Source: Microbacterium arborescens
Lineage (GTDB): Bacteria > Actinomycetota > Actinomycetes > Actinomycetales > Microbacteriaceae
Direction: 5' to 3'
Assembly: GCF_030369635.1 (NCBI RefSeq)
Contig: NZ_CP128474.1
Coordinates: forward strand, 1,426,001 to 1,490,000
Length of the DNA stretch: 64,000 nt
Shown piece by piece: positions 55,656 through 63,074 of this stretch. A program made the position numbers and the translations under genes. The notes below the pieces were generated by a model, which saw only the letters and a program-made list of their open reading frames with translations, searched no databases and had not been told where the DNA came from. Position 1 is the first letter of the stretch; each line of letters opens with the position of its first letter.

Positions 55656-56690
55656 TCAGCGGGTCGGCGCGAGCGGGGCAGCGGGTGCGGTGTAGCGGGC
55701 GGCCCAGCGGCTGAGCACCTGCCGGTGGGGGGTGACGAAGTGCTCCTCGGCGTACCTGCCCTGCGTCGTGGCCAGTTCGCTGCGCTCGACCCGGTCGTAG
55801 GTGATGTCGGTCCGCACGAAGTCGTCCCGCTCGAGGCTGGGCCGGTAGACCTCGCCCGCGGGCTCGGTCGCGTTGTAGATCTCGGGCCGGTAGATCTTCT
55901 GGAACGTCTCCATGGTGCCGATCGTGCCGGCCAGCTGCAGATCGGTGTAGTCGGCCAGCAGCTCGCCGCGGTGATAGAACGCCAGCGGGGCGACACTGCC
56001 GCGCGGCATGAAGTAGCGCACCCGGAGCCCCATCTTGGCGAAGTACTCGTCGGTCAGCGAGAACGAGTCCTGCTCGTACTCGACGCCGAGGACCGGATGC
56101 CGGTTGCCGTTGCGCCGGTACGTACGGCTCGTCGACACGCTGATGCACACGACGGGTGCCTGGGGAAAACGCTCGCGGTAGGCGTCGGACTCGAGGAAGT
56201 GCTGGAAGAGCTTCCCGTGGAGGTCGCCGAAGTCGTCCGGCAGGACGAACGTGCCGGGCGTCTGCTGGGCCGACGGCAACAGGATGCTGAAGTCGTAGTC
56301 GCGCAGGTACGACGAGAAGTTGTTGCCGACGATGCCGTGGTGGCGCTCGCCGGTCCGCCGGTCGACGATGTGGATGTCGAGCACCTCGAGCAACGGGAAC
56401 TCGCGGTCCTCGCCGGTGGCGGCGGCAGCATCCTCGCCGTCATCTGCGAACCGCAGGTTCGCTGACACGATGTCGAGCTCGGCGGTGTACCGATCGCCCG
56501 CGGGGTTGTCGGTGCGGGCGAGGTCGTTGAGGCGGGCGTCGATCATCGCGAGCGCCCCGCGGAGGTTCTCGCGGCGGCGCTCGCCCCGGGCGAGGTTGGC
56601 GAAGTTCGTCGTGATGCGCGATGAGTCGGAGGGGGAGTAGTCCTCGTCGAAGCGCGTCGTGGAGATGCGGAACGTGAACTCGTTCGCCAT
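55656..56690 (-). CDS. mesX: DUF1852 protein, MesX partner of MesD
   Basis: A 344-residue protein of the DUF1852 family. Diagnostic stretches are TRFDEDYSPSDSSRITTNFA near the N-terminus, HGIVGNNFSSYLRDYDFSIL, DDFGDLHGKLFQHFLESDAY and TMETFQKIYRPEIYNATEPA. Family members are required for MesD-type methionine synthesis and have been proposed to be oxygen-using enzymes; the methyl donor is not settled. ATG 56690 (MANEFTFRISTTRF) is the start; 18 more codons are open upstream. It is the first gene of a two-gene operon, divergent from a LysR regulator. Confidence 0.9.
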   Translation of the reverse strand: MANEFTFRISTTRFDEDYSPSDSSRITTNFANLARGERRRENLRGALAMIDARLNDLARTDNPAGDRYTAELDIVSANLRFADDGEDAAAATGEDREFPLLEVLDIHIVDRRTGERHHGIVGNNFSSYLRDYDFSILLPSAQQTPGTFVLPDDFGDLHGKLFQHFLESDAYRERFPQAPVVCISVSTSRTYRRNGNRHPVLGVEYEQDSFSLTDEYFAKMGLRVRYFMPRGSVAPLAFYHRGELLADYTDLQLAGTIGTMETFQKIYRPEIYNATEPAGEVYRPSLERDDFVRTDITYDRVERSELATTQGRYAEEHFVTPHRQVLSRWAARYTAPAAPLAPTR

Positions 56691-56795
56691 GAGCAGCCAA
56701 TCAAGCGGAGCTCCGGAGAGCCATGCGGAAGATGATGGCTCCATCGTGCGGGGTGGCGACAGTCATCGGGTAATTCACTCTCGCTATCCGGTGCC

Positions 56796-56810
56796 ATAGT
56801 CTTTCGCTAT
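56796..56810 (+). promoter_or_regulatory. LysR-type box (T-N11-A dyad) over the regulator's own -10 and start codon
   Basis: ATAG-N7-CTAT (56796-56810) contains T-N11-A with dyad symmetry, the LysR consensus. It overlaps the predicted -10 TAGTCT (56797-56802) and the first bases of the ATG at 56809, a typical position for negative autoregulation. A second dyad, CTAT-N8-ATAG (56784-56799), is joined to it. Both are seen directly; binding is inferred. Confidence 0.6.
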
Positions 56811-57750
56811 GGCCGGGCGTCGAAGCGGGATCACCCTGCAGCAGTTGCAGTACTTCATCGAGGTGGCCGCCGAGGGCTCGATCTCCGCGGCCTCCGATCT
56901 GCTCTATGTCGCGCAGCCCACGATGTCGGCGGCGATGAAAGATCTCGAGACGCGGGTGGGCCGCGATCTGCTCGTCCGCTCGGCTCGCGGGGTGACTCTC
57001 ACGACCGACGGCGTGGAGTTTCTCGGGTACGCCCGCCAGGTCGTCGAGCAGGCCGAGCTGCTCGAACAGCGCTACCTCGGACGGCCACCGTCGCGGCGGC
57101 TGCTCGGTGTCTCGACGCAGCACTACTCGTTCGCCGTCGACGCGTTCGTCCGGATGGTCCGGAGTACCGGGTCGCCCGAGTACGAGTTCTCGCTTCGCGA
57201 GACCCGGACGTGGGACATCATCGAAGACGTCCGGACGCTGCGCAGCGAGCTCGGCATCCTGTTCCGCAACGACTTCAACCGGAACGTCATCGACAAGCTG
57301 CTGCGCGACTCGGGGCTCGCGTTCCATCCGCTGTTCGTGGCCGAGCCGCACATCTTCGTCTCGCGCCGGAACCCGCTCGCCACGCGCGCCCGCGCAACGC
57401 TCGACGACCTCGTCGACCTGCCGCGCCTGACCTTCGACCAGGGCGCGAACAACTCGTTCTACTTCGCCGAAGAGATCCTCTCGACGCTGTCGAGCAAGCA
57501 GGAGATCCGGGTGTCGGATCGCGCGACGATCTTCAACCTCATGATCGGCCTCGAGGGCTACACGATCTCGACGGGCATCATCAGTGACGACCTCGACCCA
57601 GAGATCGTCGCCGTGCCCCTCGACGTCGACGAGCGCATCGAGATCGGCTGGATCGGCCGCACGGCCGTCCCGCTCGCCGAGCAGGCGCAGCGGTATCTCG
57701 ATGAGGTGCGGGCTGTCGTCGGAGGTTTCGGGATCGAGCTGCTCGGATGA
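56809..57750 (+). CDS. LysR-family transcriptional regulator
   Basis: A 313-residue LysR protein. The N-terminal helix-turn-helix is ITLQQLQYFIEVAAEGSISA followed by SDLLYVAQPTMSAAMKDLET, and the effector domain spans about 95-300. It is divergent from mesX with 118 bp between start codons, so it very probably controls the MesX/MesD pair, perhaps in response to methionine or homocysteine as MetR does (inference). Leaderless: ATG lies six bases after TAGTCT, and the operator-like dyad covers that region. Confidence 0.92.
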   Translation: MAGRRSGITLQQLQYFIEVAAEGSISAASDLLYVAQPTMSAAMKDLETRVGRDLLVRSARGVTLTTDGVEFLGYARQVVEQAELLEQRYLGRPPSRRLLGVSTQHYSFAVDAFVRMVRSTGSPEYEFSLRETRTWDIIEDVRTLRSELGILFRNDFNRNVIDKLLRDSGLAFHPLFVAEPHIFVSRRNPLATRARATLDDLVDLPRLTFDQGANNSFYFAEEILSTLSSKQEIRVSDRATIFNLMIGLEGYTISTGIISDDLDPEIVAVPLDVDERIEIGWIGRTAVPLAEQAQRYLDEVRAVVGGFGIELLG

Positions 57751-57783
57751 GGCTGGGATGGCGAGATGGTGAGCCGACCGGCC

Positions 57784-57829
57784 CTGTGGAAGGTCGCCAC
57801 CGCTTCACGGGGTAGCCGCCACGATGCGG
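57784..57829. repeat. Imperfect direct repeat, copy A
   Basis: A 46-bp segment about 80% identical to 58525-58570, at an offset of 741 bp. Both copies begin CTGTGGAA and end with ACGATGC, and each is followed within 1-2 bases by a GTG. The copies flank a small cassette between the LysR gene and the Tad locus. Confidence 0.7.
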
Positions 57830-57830
57830 G

Positions 57831-57947
57831 GTGCCCGTTACGCCCCCACTGCTACCATCTGTGCAGCACGCATCGGCGGCATCGCGGCCGTTGACGGCGC
57901 GTCTATCGGAGCCGTCATGGGCTGCTTCACCGGAGGTTGAGTCATGA
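57831..57947 (+). CDS. Possible 38-residue leader ORF coupled to the next small gene
   Basis: GTG at 57831 opens 38 codons (starting VPVTPPLLPSVQHASAASRP) whose TGA (57945-57947) overlaps the ATG of the following gene in an ATGA junction. It begins at the same place relative to repeat A as the tadA GTG does relative to repeat B. No ribosome site is obvious and the composition is unremarkable. It may be a leader peptide, a remnant or chance. Confidence 0.3.
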   Translation: MPVTPPLLPSVQHASAASRPLTARLSEPSWAASPEVES

Positions 57948-58150
57948 AGCGTTCGAGAGGCCAGTTTCTCCTCTTCTTCATCATCGCAGTGGGGGCGGGA
58001 GCGAGCCTGATCTGGTTGCTACCAGCGGCGCTCGGCGATGACGCCACCGTGCAGAGTTGGATCCCTGCCGCGCTCGGAGCGATCTTCGCAGCAAGCGCCT
58101 TCGTCGCATGGAAAGTCCGCCCAAACTGGAAGCAGACATCTCCGACGTAA
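57944..58150 (+). CDS. Small two-helix membrane protein
   Basis: A 68-residue protein with two hydrophobic helices, about 7-29 (GQFLLFFIIAVGAGASLIWL) and 38-57 (IPAALGAIFAASAFVAWKV), and short charged ends. GGAGG at 57932-57936 lies seven bases before the ATG, which is good support for translation. The sequence has lower GC than its neighbours. I do not recognise a family. A hairpin terminator follows 25 bp after the stop, so it is a separate transcript within the repeat-flanked cassette. Confidence 0.65.
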   Translation: MKRSRGQFLLFFIIAVGAGASLIWLLPAALGDDATVQSWIPAALGAIFAASAFVAWKVRPNWKQTSPT

Positions 58151-58175
58151 GTGCCGCACACAGTAGGAGAATGGA

Positions 58176-58207
58176 AGACCCCCGTGGGTGATTACCTGCG
58201 GGGGTCT
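58176..58207 (+). terminator. Intrinsic terminator after the small membrane gene
   Basis: AGACCCCCG (58176-58184) and CGGGGGTCT (58199-58207) form a 9-bp stem with a 14-base loop, followed by CTCTCT. It isolates the small gene from the Tad genes. Confidence 0.7.
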
Positions 58208-58340
58208 CTCTCGTACCGATGTCGCTCGCTGAAGTATCACCTGTCAGCGCCAAGCTCGACGTCACCCACAACGCCACGCCACCCCACGAACACCGTCCTG
58301 CCGTCCGCGCCTACGTGCGAATCAGTCGCCGCAATGTCAT

Positions 58341-58510
58341 CTACGGCATGGCATTCGCCAGGTCGTTTAGCGCCTCTGCAGTCAGCTCGTCGTGTTGCGG
58401 CCGCATCTCGTCGAGAGGTCGCGTGCCTCGATTCGGCAACACGACACGTCGTCCGCGCGAATGCGACAGCCAGCCGCCGCGTTTCAGGCCGACGTTCGGG
58501 TTGAAGAGAC
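58341..58510 (-). pseudogene. Probable truncated gene, C-terminal fragment of ~56 codons
   Basis: On the minus strand an open frame ending at 58341 reads VGLFNPNVGLKRGGWLSHSR, later GRRVVLPNRGTRPLDEMRPQ and AEALNDLANAMP. Third positions are about three-quarters G or C and the sequence looks protein-like. No start codon with a ribosome site is found, and the frame continues 5' only into repeat copy B and antisense to tadA. I do not recognise the family. The rest of this 422-bp gap (58151-58572) holds the terminator and repeat B. Confidence 0.4.
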
Positions 58511-58524
58511 CAACCGATCTGGCA

Positions 58525-58570
58525 CTGTGGAAAGTCGCCACCGCCTCGTCGGATAGCGGCAACGATGCAG
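58525..58570. repeat. Imperfect direct repeat, copy B, just before tadA
   Basis: Counterpart of 57784-57829. It ends two bases before the tadA GTG and includes AACGAT (58561-58566), six bases from that GTG, which could be a weak -10 box. The repeat may therefore be a duplicated tadA promoter. Confidence 0.7.
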
Positions 58571-58572
58571 GG

Positions 58573-59748
58573 GTGAGCAGTACCCCGTCATCCGCACCCG
58601 GCTTCGAGCCCCCTGACCTGCCCCCAGAGACGCGTATCGCGTGCAGTCTGCGCGATCGGCTCCGGTCGGAGGGGATCGATCCCGCGCAGCGACCGGAAGA
58701 GGTCGAGCGCGTCGCGATCGCAGAAGTCCAGCGGCACAACGACTTCGCCCTGGCGCGGGGGTTGGAGGCTGTCGACGATGAGCACTCAGCGGTGCGGCGC
58801 GTTCTTGCATCCGTCGCCGGGTACGGCCCGTTGCAGGCGCTTCTGGACGACCCGAGCGTGGAGGAGCTGTGGATCAACGCTCCCGACCGGATCTTCGTCG
58901 CTCGCGGCGGCCGGAGCGAGAGAGTCGCGCTGACCCTGTCCGAGGGTCAGGTGCGCGACCTGGTCGAACGGATGCTGCACGCGAGCGGTCGGCGCGTCGA
59001 TCTGAGCCAGCCCTTCGCTGACGCGTCGCTCCCGGACGGTTCGCGGCTCCACGTGGTCATCCCCGACATCACGCGGCACTGGGCTGTGAACGTCCGCAAG
59101 TTCCTCCGCACGTTCCGCACGCTCGACGACCTGGTGGACATCGGGTCGGTGACGGTCGAGGCGGCGGACATCCTACGCACGGCGATCGCACACGGACGGA
59201 ACATCATCGTCTCCGGTGCGACCCACGCGGGGAAGACGACCATGCTCAGCGCACTGATCGCGGCGAGCCCACCCGCGCAGCGGGTCGTCACGGTCGAGGA
59301 GACCTTCGAGCTCGCCGTTGATCTGCCCGATGTGGTCGCCCTGCAGGCCCGCCAGCCGAGCCTCGAAGGCGGAGGAGAGGTGACGCTGCGACGCCTCGTG
59401 AAGGAAGCCCTCCGCATGCGACCCGACCGCCTCGTCGTCGGCGAGGTGCGCGATGCCGAAGCTCTCGACTTGCTCCTCGCTCTCAACACCGGCGTCCCCG
59501 CCGCCGCGACCGTGCACGCGAACTCCGCCGCCGACGCGCTTCGGAAGCTCTCAGCGCTCCCGCTCCTGGCCGGACGGAACATCGACATCGAGTTCGTGCG
59601 CGACGCTCTCGCGGCATCCGTCGACCTCGTGGTGCACTGCGAGCTCCTGGCTTCGGGACGTCGACGCGTCGCCGAGATCGTGTCTCCCACCGGCGCCGTC
59701 ATCGACGGGGTCGTCGCGACGCGGTCGATCTATCGGAGCCCGGCGTGA
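58573..59748 (+). CDS. tadA: Tad pilus assembly ATPase (TadA/CpaF family)
   Basis: The type II/IV secretion ATPase (391 aa) that powers Tad pilus assembly at the inner face of the membrane. Walker A GATHAGKT is at 215-222, the Asp-box-like VEETFELAVDL at about 241-251, the Walker B area RMRPDRLVVGEVRDAEAL at 281-298, and the His box ATVHANSAADALRKL at 312-326. GTG 58573 (VSSTPSSAPGFEPPD) is the start; longer open frame upstream is not supported. tadB overlaps its stop. The usual upstream tadZ/ssd partner is absent from this window. Confidence 0.92.
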   Translation: MSSTPSSAPGFEPPDLPPETRIACSLRDRLRSEGIDPAQRPEEVERVAIAEVQRHNDFALARGLEAVDDEHSAVRRVLASVAGYGPLQALLDDPSVEELWINAPDRIFVARGGRSERVALTLSEGQVRDLVERMLHASGRRVDLSQPFADASLPDGSRLHVVIPDITRHWAVNVRKFLRTFRTLDDLVDIGSVTVEAADILRTAIAHGRNIIVSGATHAGKTTMLSALIAASPPAQRVVTVEETFELAVDLPDVVALQARQPSLEGGGEVTLRRLVKEALRMRPDRLVVGEVRDAEALDLLLALNTGVPAAATVHANSAADALRKLSALPLLAGRNIDIEFVRDALAASVDLVVHCELLASGRRRVAEIVSPTGAVIDGVVATRSIYRSPA

Positions 59749-60608
59749 TCCTGCTGTGGGGCGCAACGCTCGGTGCAGGGCTAGTGCTCATCGTCCTGCC
59801 CTGGCTGTCGCCTCGCACGGCGACGACACCGGCGACATCCGGTCGCGCTCGGCGCTTCGGTCGCGACCTCCTTGGCTCTGCTGGATTCGCGCAGGCCCCG
59901 GTGAGCGGGTTCGGCGCCATCTCGGTCGGGACGGCAGCGCTTGCCGCCGCGGCTGCGTGGCTGGTGACGTCGCTCCCCGCCGTCGCCCTCCTCGCCGCCG
60001 GTGCGGGCGTCCTGCTGCCGACGGCCTGGCTGCGCTCCCGCTCCCGCAGACTGCGGCGGGCGCGCCGCGGGCTATGGCCCGACGTGTGCGACCTGCTCGT
60101 CGCATCCGTTCGAGCCGGGATGCCGCTCGGCGACGCGGTCTCGTCGATCGCGGAGACCGGGCCGCCGGCCCTTCGCCCCGCGTTCAGGGGGTTCGAGCGA
60201 GACCTCGCCGCCTCCGGACACTTCGACACCAGTGCCGCGCGTCTGCAGACGGTGCTCGCAGATCCCGTGGCCGACCGCATCGTGGAGACGCTTCGGATGG
60301 CCCGGCAGGTGGGAGGGACTGAGCTGGTCCCGGTGCTCAGGGCGCTCTCGACGTCCGTTCGTGCCGATGCGGCTCTCCGCGCTGAGGTGGAGGCACGCCA
60401 GTCGTGGATCAGAGGTGCAGCAGTGCTCGGATTGATCGCTCCCTGGGTGGTGCTCACGCTTCTGTCGCTTCGCCCCGAAGGCGCTCGCGCGTATGCCTCG
60501 GGAGAAGGAACCGTCCTCATCATCGTGGGCGCGGCGGTGTCGTTCGTCGCGTACCGGGTCATGCTGCGGATCGGCAGGCTTCCCGAACCGCGGCGGTGGG
60601 TGCGCTGA
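59745..60608 (+). CDS. tadB: Tad pilus inner-membrane platform protein TadB
   Basis: A 287-residue type II secretion F-domain protein. Transmembrane helices lie at the N-terminus (ILLWGATLGAGLVLIVLPWL), around 64-95, and two near the C-terminus (LGLIAPWVVLTLLSL and LIIVGAAVSFVAYRVML). The cytoplasmic T2SSF domain between contains LWPDVCDLLVASVRAGMPLG and ETLRMARQVGGTELVPVLRA. GTG start overlaps the tadA stop by four bases. Confidence 0.9.
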   Translation: MILLWGATLGAGLVLIVLPWLSPRTATTPATSGRARRFGRDLLGSAGFAQAPVSGFGAISVGTAALAAAAAWLVTSLPAVALLAAGAGVLLPTAWLRSRSRRLRRARRGLWPDVCDLLVASVRAGMPLGDAVSSIAETGPPALRPAFRGFERDLAASGHFDTSAARLQTVLADPVADRIVETLRMARQVGGTELVPVLRALSTSVRADAALRAEVEARQSWIRGAAVLGLIAPWVVLTLLSLRPEGARAYASGEGTVLIIVGAAVSFVAYRVMLRIGRLPEPRRWVR

Positions 60609-60613
60609 CCGGT

Positions 60614-61522
60614 ATGTCGGATCTCGCCGTTGCCGTCTTGCTGGGTACTGCACTTGCTTCGGGCCTCCTTCTCACGATCTCCGGGATGCCGCGGTGGATC
60701 GCGCCGCCCCTCGAACGCAGGATCGCCCCCTACTTGCGCGATATCGCCGATCCGATCGGCCTGACCCCGCTCCATCCGGGACCGTCCTGGCTCGGGGGCT
60801 GGCGAGAGCTCAGCATCCACATAGCGGCGAAGCTCGGCGGATCGGAAGCACTCCGCCGACGACTCGTGCGGGCGGGCTGGGCCCTGACACCCGAGGGCTT
60901 CCGTGTCCGCCAGCTGTTCGCGGGGATCGGGGGACTCACGGCGGGCACCACGCTGACGGTCGCAGTGGCGATGCGCGGAGAGGCGAACGGGGCGACGCTG
61001 CTGCTGCCGTTCGTGCTCGCTGCCGCGGGAATTCTCGTTCTCCACGTGGTGCTGGTACAGGCCGCCGAGAACCGGATGCGGCAGGTGCGTGAAGAGGTGC
61101 CGACGGTGCTGGAGTTCCTCGCGCTCTGCCTCTCTGCGGGAGAGGGCCTCCACGATGCGTTGCGTCGCGTCAGCGAGGTGGGTGCCGGTGAACTGACCGC
61201 ACACTTGCGTGCTGCGGTCCTCGCGGCCGGAACCGGGTCGACCCTGACCGACGCCCTGCGCGAGATGGCGCGCTCACTCGAGGTGGCGAGCGTCGACCGC
61301 GCGGTCGACCAGCTCGTCGGCGCCGTCGAACGCGGTGCTCCCTTGGCGCAGGTGCTGCAAACGCAGGCCGCTGATGCGCGGGAAGACGCGAAGCGCGTCC
61401 TGATCGAACAGGCCGGGCGCAAAGAGATCCTGATGCTCCTTCCGCTGGTCTTCCTCGTGCTGCCTCTCTCGGTCCTGTTCGCAGTGTTCCCCGGCATCGT
61501 GATGCTGCGCCTGGGCCTGTGA
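60614..61522 (+). CDS. tadC: Tad pilus inner-membrane platform protein TadC
   Basis: A second T2SSF protein of 302 residues, partner of TadB. The domain is seen in MRQVREEVPTVLEFLALCLS and AGEGLHDALRRVSEVG, then VDRAVDQLVGAVERGAPLAQ; helices are at the N-terminus, at about 95-135, and at the end (LLPLVFLVLPLSVLFAVFPG). ATG 60614 begins five bases after the tadB stop. The terminal GRKEILMLLPLVFLVLP is typical of actinobacterial TadC. Confidence 0.9.
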   Translation: MSDLAVAVLLGTALASGLLLTISGMPRWIAPPLERRIAPYLRDIADPIGLTPLHPGPSWLGGWRELSIHIAAKLGGSEALRRRLVRAGWALTPEGFRVRQLFAGIGGLTAGTTLTVAVAMRGEANGATLLLPFVLAAAGILVLHVVLVQAAENRMRQVREEVPTVLEFLALCLSAGEGLHDALRRVSEVGAGELTAHLRAAVLAAGTGSTLTDALREMARSLEVASVDRAVDQLVGAVERGAPLAQVLQTQAADAREDAKRVLIEQAGRKEILMLLPLVFLVLPLSVLFAVFPGIVMLRLGL

Positions 61523-61552
61523 GCGAAGTCGAAGACGAAGAAAGGAAACACA

Positions 61553-61741
61553 ATGAGGGGACTGATCACGATGGTCCGCGGCACGGTACGAGACCTCCGG
61601 GATGACGAGCAGGGTGATGTTCCCGGCTGGGTGCTCGTGACCTTGATGACGGCGGGGCTCGTCGTGGTCATCTGGGCGCTCGCCGGTCCCGCGCTGTCGA
61701 ACCTCTTCGAGCAGGCCATCGCACGGGTGTCTGGACTGTGA
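61553..61741 (+). CDS. Flp-type pilin-like protein (DUF4244-like)
   Basis: A 62-residue protein with a charged leader (RDLRDDEQGDVPGW) and one hydrophobic helix (VLVTLMTAGLVVVIWALAGP), the shape of a small Tad pilin before prepilin processing. A Gly-Asp pair precedes the hydrophobic core, but the classic Flp GxxxxEY cleavage pattern is not clear, and the protein looks closer to DUF4244. AAGGAAA lies upstream of the ATG. Position right after tadC fits a pilin. Confidence 0.75.
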   Translation: MRGLITMVRGTVRDLRDDEQGDVPGWVLVTLMTAGLVVVIWALAGPALSNLFEQAIARVSGL

Positions 61742-61742
61742 C

Positions 61743-62129
61743 GTGGCGCTGACTCTCGACGAGCGAGGTTCGAGTCCGGCGGAGTTCGTGATGGTCGGAG
61801 CGCTCCTGACTCTGCTCATTCTGGGGGTCATCCAGCTCGCCCTCGCCGTCTACGTCCGCGGGGTCGCACACGACGCGGCCGTCGAGGGCGCCTACGACGC
61901 CGCGCTCGCCGATGTGACCGACGAGGAGGGAGCAGCGCGCGCCCGAGACATCGTCGACAGGACGCTCGGGCCGGCGTTCGTGCAAGACGTGCAGACACGC
62001 CGCACCACGGTGGGCGAGGCGACCATGGTGCAGGTGGCGATGCGGATCACCCTGCCGCTCATCGGGTTGGCGGGCATACCGGCCGCATGGGAGGTGACCG
62101 CCCATGCACCGGCCGACGACGGAGAGTGA
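61743..62129 (+). CDS. TadE-like pseudopilin
   Basis: A 128-residue protein with the TadE-type N-terminus: ERGSSPAEFVMVGALLTLLI, where the Glu in the helix start follows a short leader, then one transmembrane helix and a soluble extracellular domain. GTG start one base after the pilin stop. TadE proteins are minor pilins processed by a prepilin peptidase; no peptidase gene is visible in the window. It overlaps the next gene by 26 bp. Confidence 0.85.
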   Translation: MALTLDERGSSPAEFVMVGALLTLLILGVIQLALAVYVRGVAHDAAVEGAYDAALADVTDEEGAARARDIVDRTLGPAFVQDVQTRRTTVGEATMVQVAMRITLPLIGLAGIPAAWEVTAHAPADDGE

Positions 62130-62559
62130 ACGACACCGAAACGACGACGGCTCCGCGTCGCTCGAGTTCCTGACCGCCGGACTCATCCTGCTCGTCCCCG
62201 TCGTCTACCTGATCGTCTCACTCGGAATCGTGCAGTCGCACACGTTCGCCGCCCAGGCGGCTGCGCGACACGTCGCCCGTGCGATCGCGACAGCCGCGGA
62301 TGTCGCTCAGGCCGATACGCGTGTCGACGCGATCACGCAGGCGATCGCCGCCGAGTACGGAATGACGGCCGACGACCTCGCGCTCGCCGTCGAGTGTTCG
62401 GGCAGCGGTCCCTGCCCCGGAGCGGGTGAGATCGTTCGCGTCACGGCGCGCACCGACGCGGTGCTGCCGCTCGTGCCTCCCGTACTCGGCCTCGACCGGC
62501 TCGCCCGTGTTCCGATCGAGGCGACCGCGGTGCAACGGATGCCGCGGGTGTGGGGCTGA
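62104..62559 (+). CDS. TadE/TadF-like pseudopilin
   Basis: A 151-residue protein, similar in plan to the previous one: GSASLEFLTAGLILLVPVVY is the leader end and helix, followed by a soluble domain with two Cys (VECSGSGPCPG) that could form a disulfide outside the cell. Overlaps with both neighbours (26 bp and 10 bp) indicate a tight operon. Minor pilin role by context. Confidence 0.83.
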   Translation: MHRPTTESERHRNDDGSASLEFLTAGLILLVPVVYLIVSLGIVQSHTFAAQAAARHVARAIATAADVAQADTRVDAITQAIAAEYGMTADDLALAVECSGSGPCPGAGEIVRVTARTDAVLPLVPPVLGLDRLARVPIEATAVQRMPRVWG

Positions 62560-62978
62560 TCGTGAAGAGACGGTCCCGCCTGGGGAACGAGGGGAGCGTG
62601 CTGCCGCTCACGCTCGGCTACGCCCTCCTCGCCATCGCGCTGGTGCTCGTCAGCGTCGACGCGATGAGCCTCTACCTCGCGCACAAACGCGCGGACACGG
62701 TCGCGGAGGCCGCAGCGCTGGCGGCATCCGACGGGTTCACCTTCGTCGTCGAAGGCGGCTCACCGCGCGCGCGACTCGACCCGGCCGACGTCCATGACCT
62801 GGCCGCCGAGGTCATCGCGGCGTCCGTCGACGCGACGCTCGTCGATGCCGCCACGCCCGATGGCGTATCCGCTCGCGTCACCGTGGCCACGGTGTGGCAT
62901 CCCCCCGTGGCGTCCCTGTTCGTGCCCGACGGCGTACGGATCGAGGCGACGGCGACGAGCCGCACCGTGCTGCGCTGA
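62550..62978 (+). CDS. TadG-like pilus-associated membrane protein
   Basis: A 142-residue protein with a Gly-rich start (RSRLGNEGSVLPLTLGYALL), one transmembrane helix and a soluble domain, matching the short actinobacterial TadG/TadE-like group. RADTVAEAAALAASDGFTFV is the conserved part after the helix. GTG 62550 overlaps the previous stop; GTG 62562 (VKRRSRLG) is an alternative. It is the last gene of the Tad run, 96 bp before the phosphatase gene. Confidence 0.82.
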   Translation: MGLIVKRRSRLGNEGSVLPLTLGYALLAIALVLVSVDAMSLYLAHKRADTVAEAAALAASDGFTFVVEGGSPRARLDPADVHDLAAEVIAASVDATLVDAATPDGVSARVTVATVWHPPVASLFVPDGVRIEATATSRTVLR

Positions 62979-63032
62979 GTCCGCGATGCGCGGTCATTCC
63001 GCAACCTCCTTCCCGGCACAAATCGCGCTGGA

Positions 63033-63038
63033 TAGGGT
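63033..63038 (+). promoter_or_regulatory. Predicted -10 element for the GAF-phosphatase gene
   Basis: TAGGGT lies 36 bp before the ATG at 63075, with the ribosome site GGAGGGGGAG at about 63058-63067 in between. Confidence 0.5.
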
Positions 63039-63074
63039 CGAGGGACCGGCTATGCGTGGAGGGGGAGCCCGCTC

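Noticed and set aside
56691..56808. SAM or other riboswitch before mesX
   Set aside because: The gap is short and I see no SAM-riboswitch helices; the dyads present fit a LysR operator better.
58219..58572. N-terminal extension of tadA to an ATG at 58219
   Set aside because: The upstream frame crosses repeat B and the gene fragment, has Ser/Arg-rich composition unlike TadA, and lacks a ribosome site.
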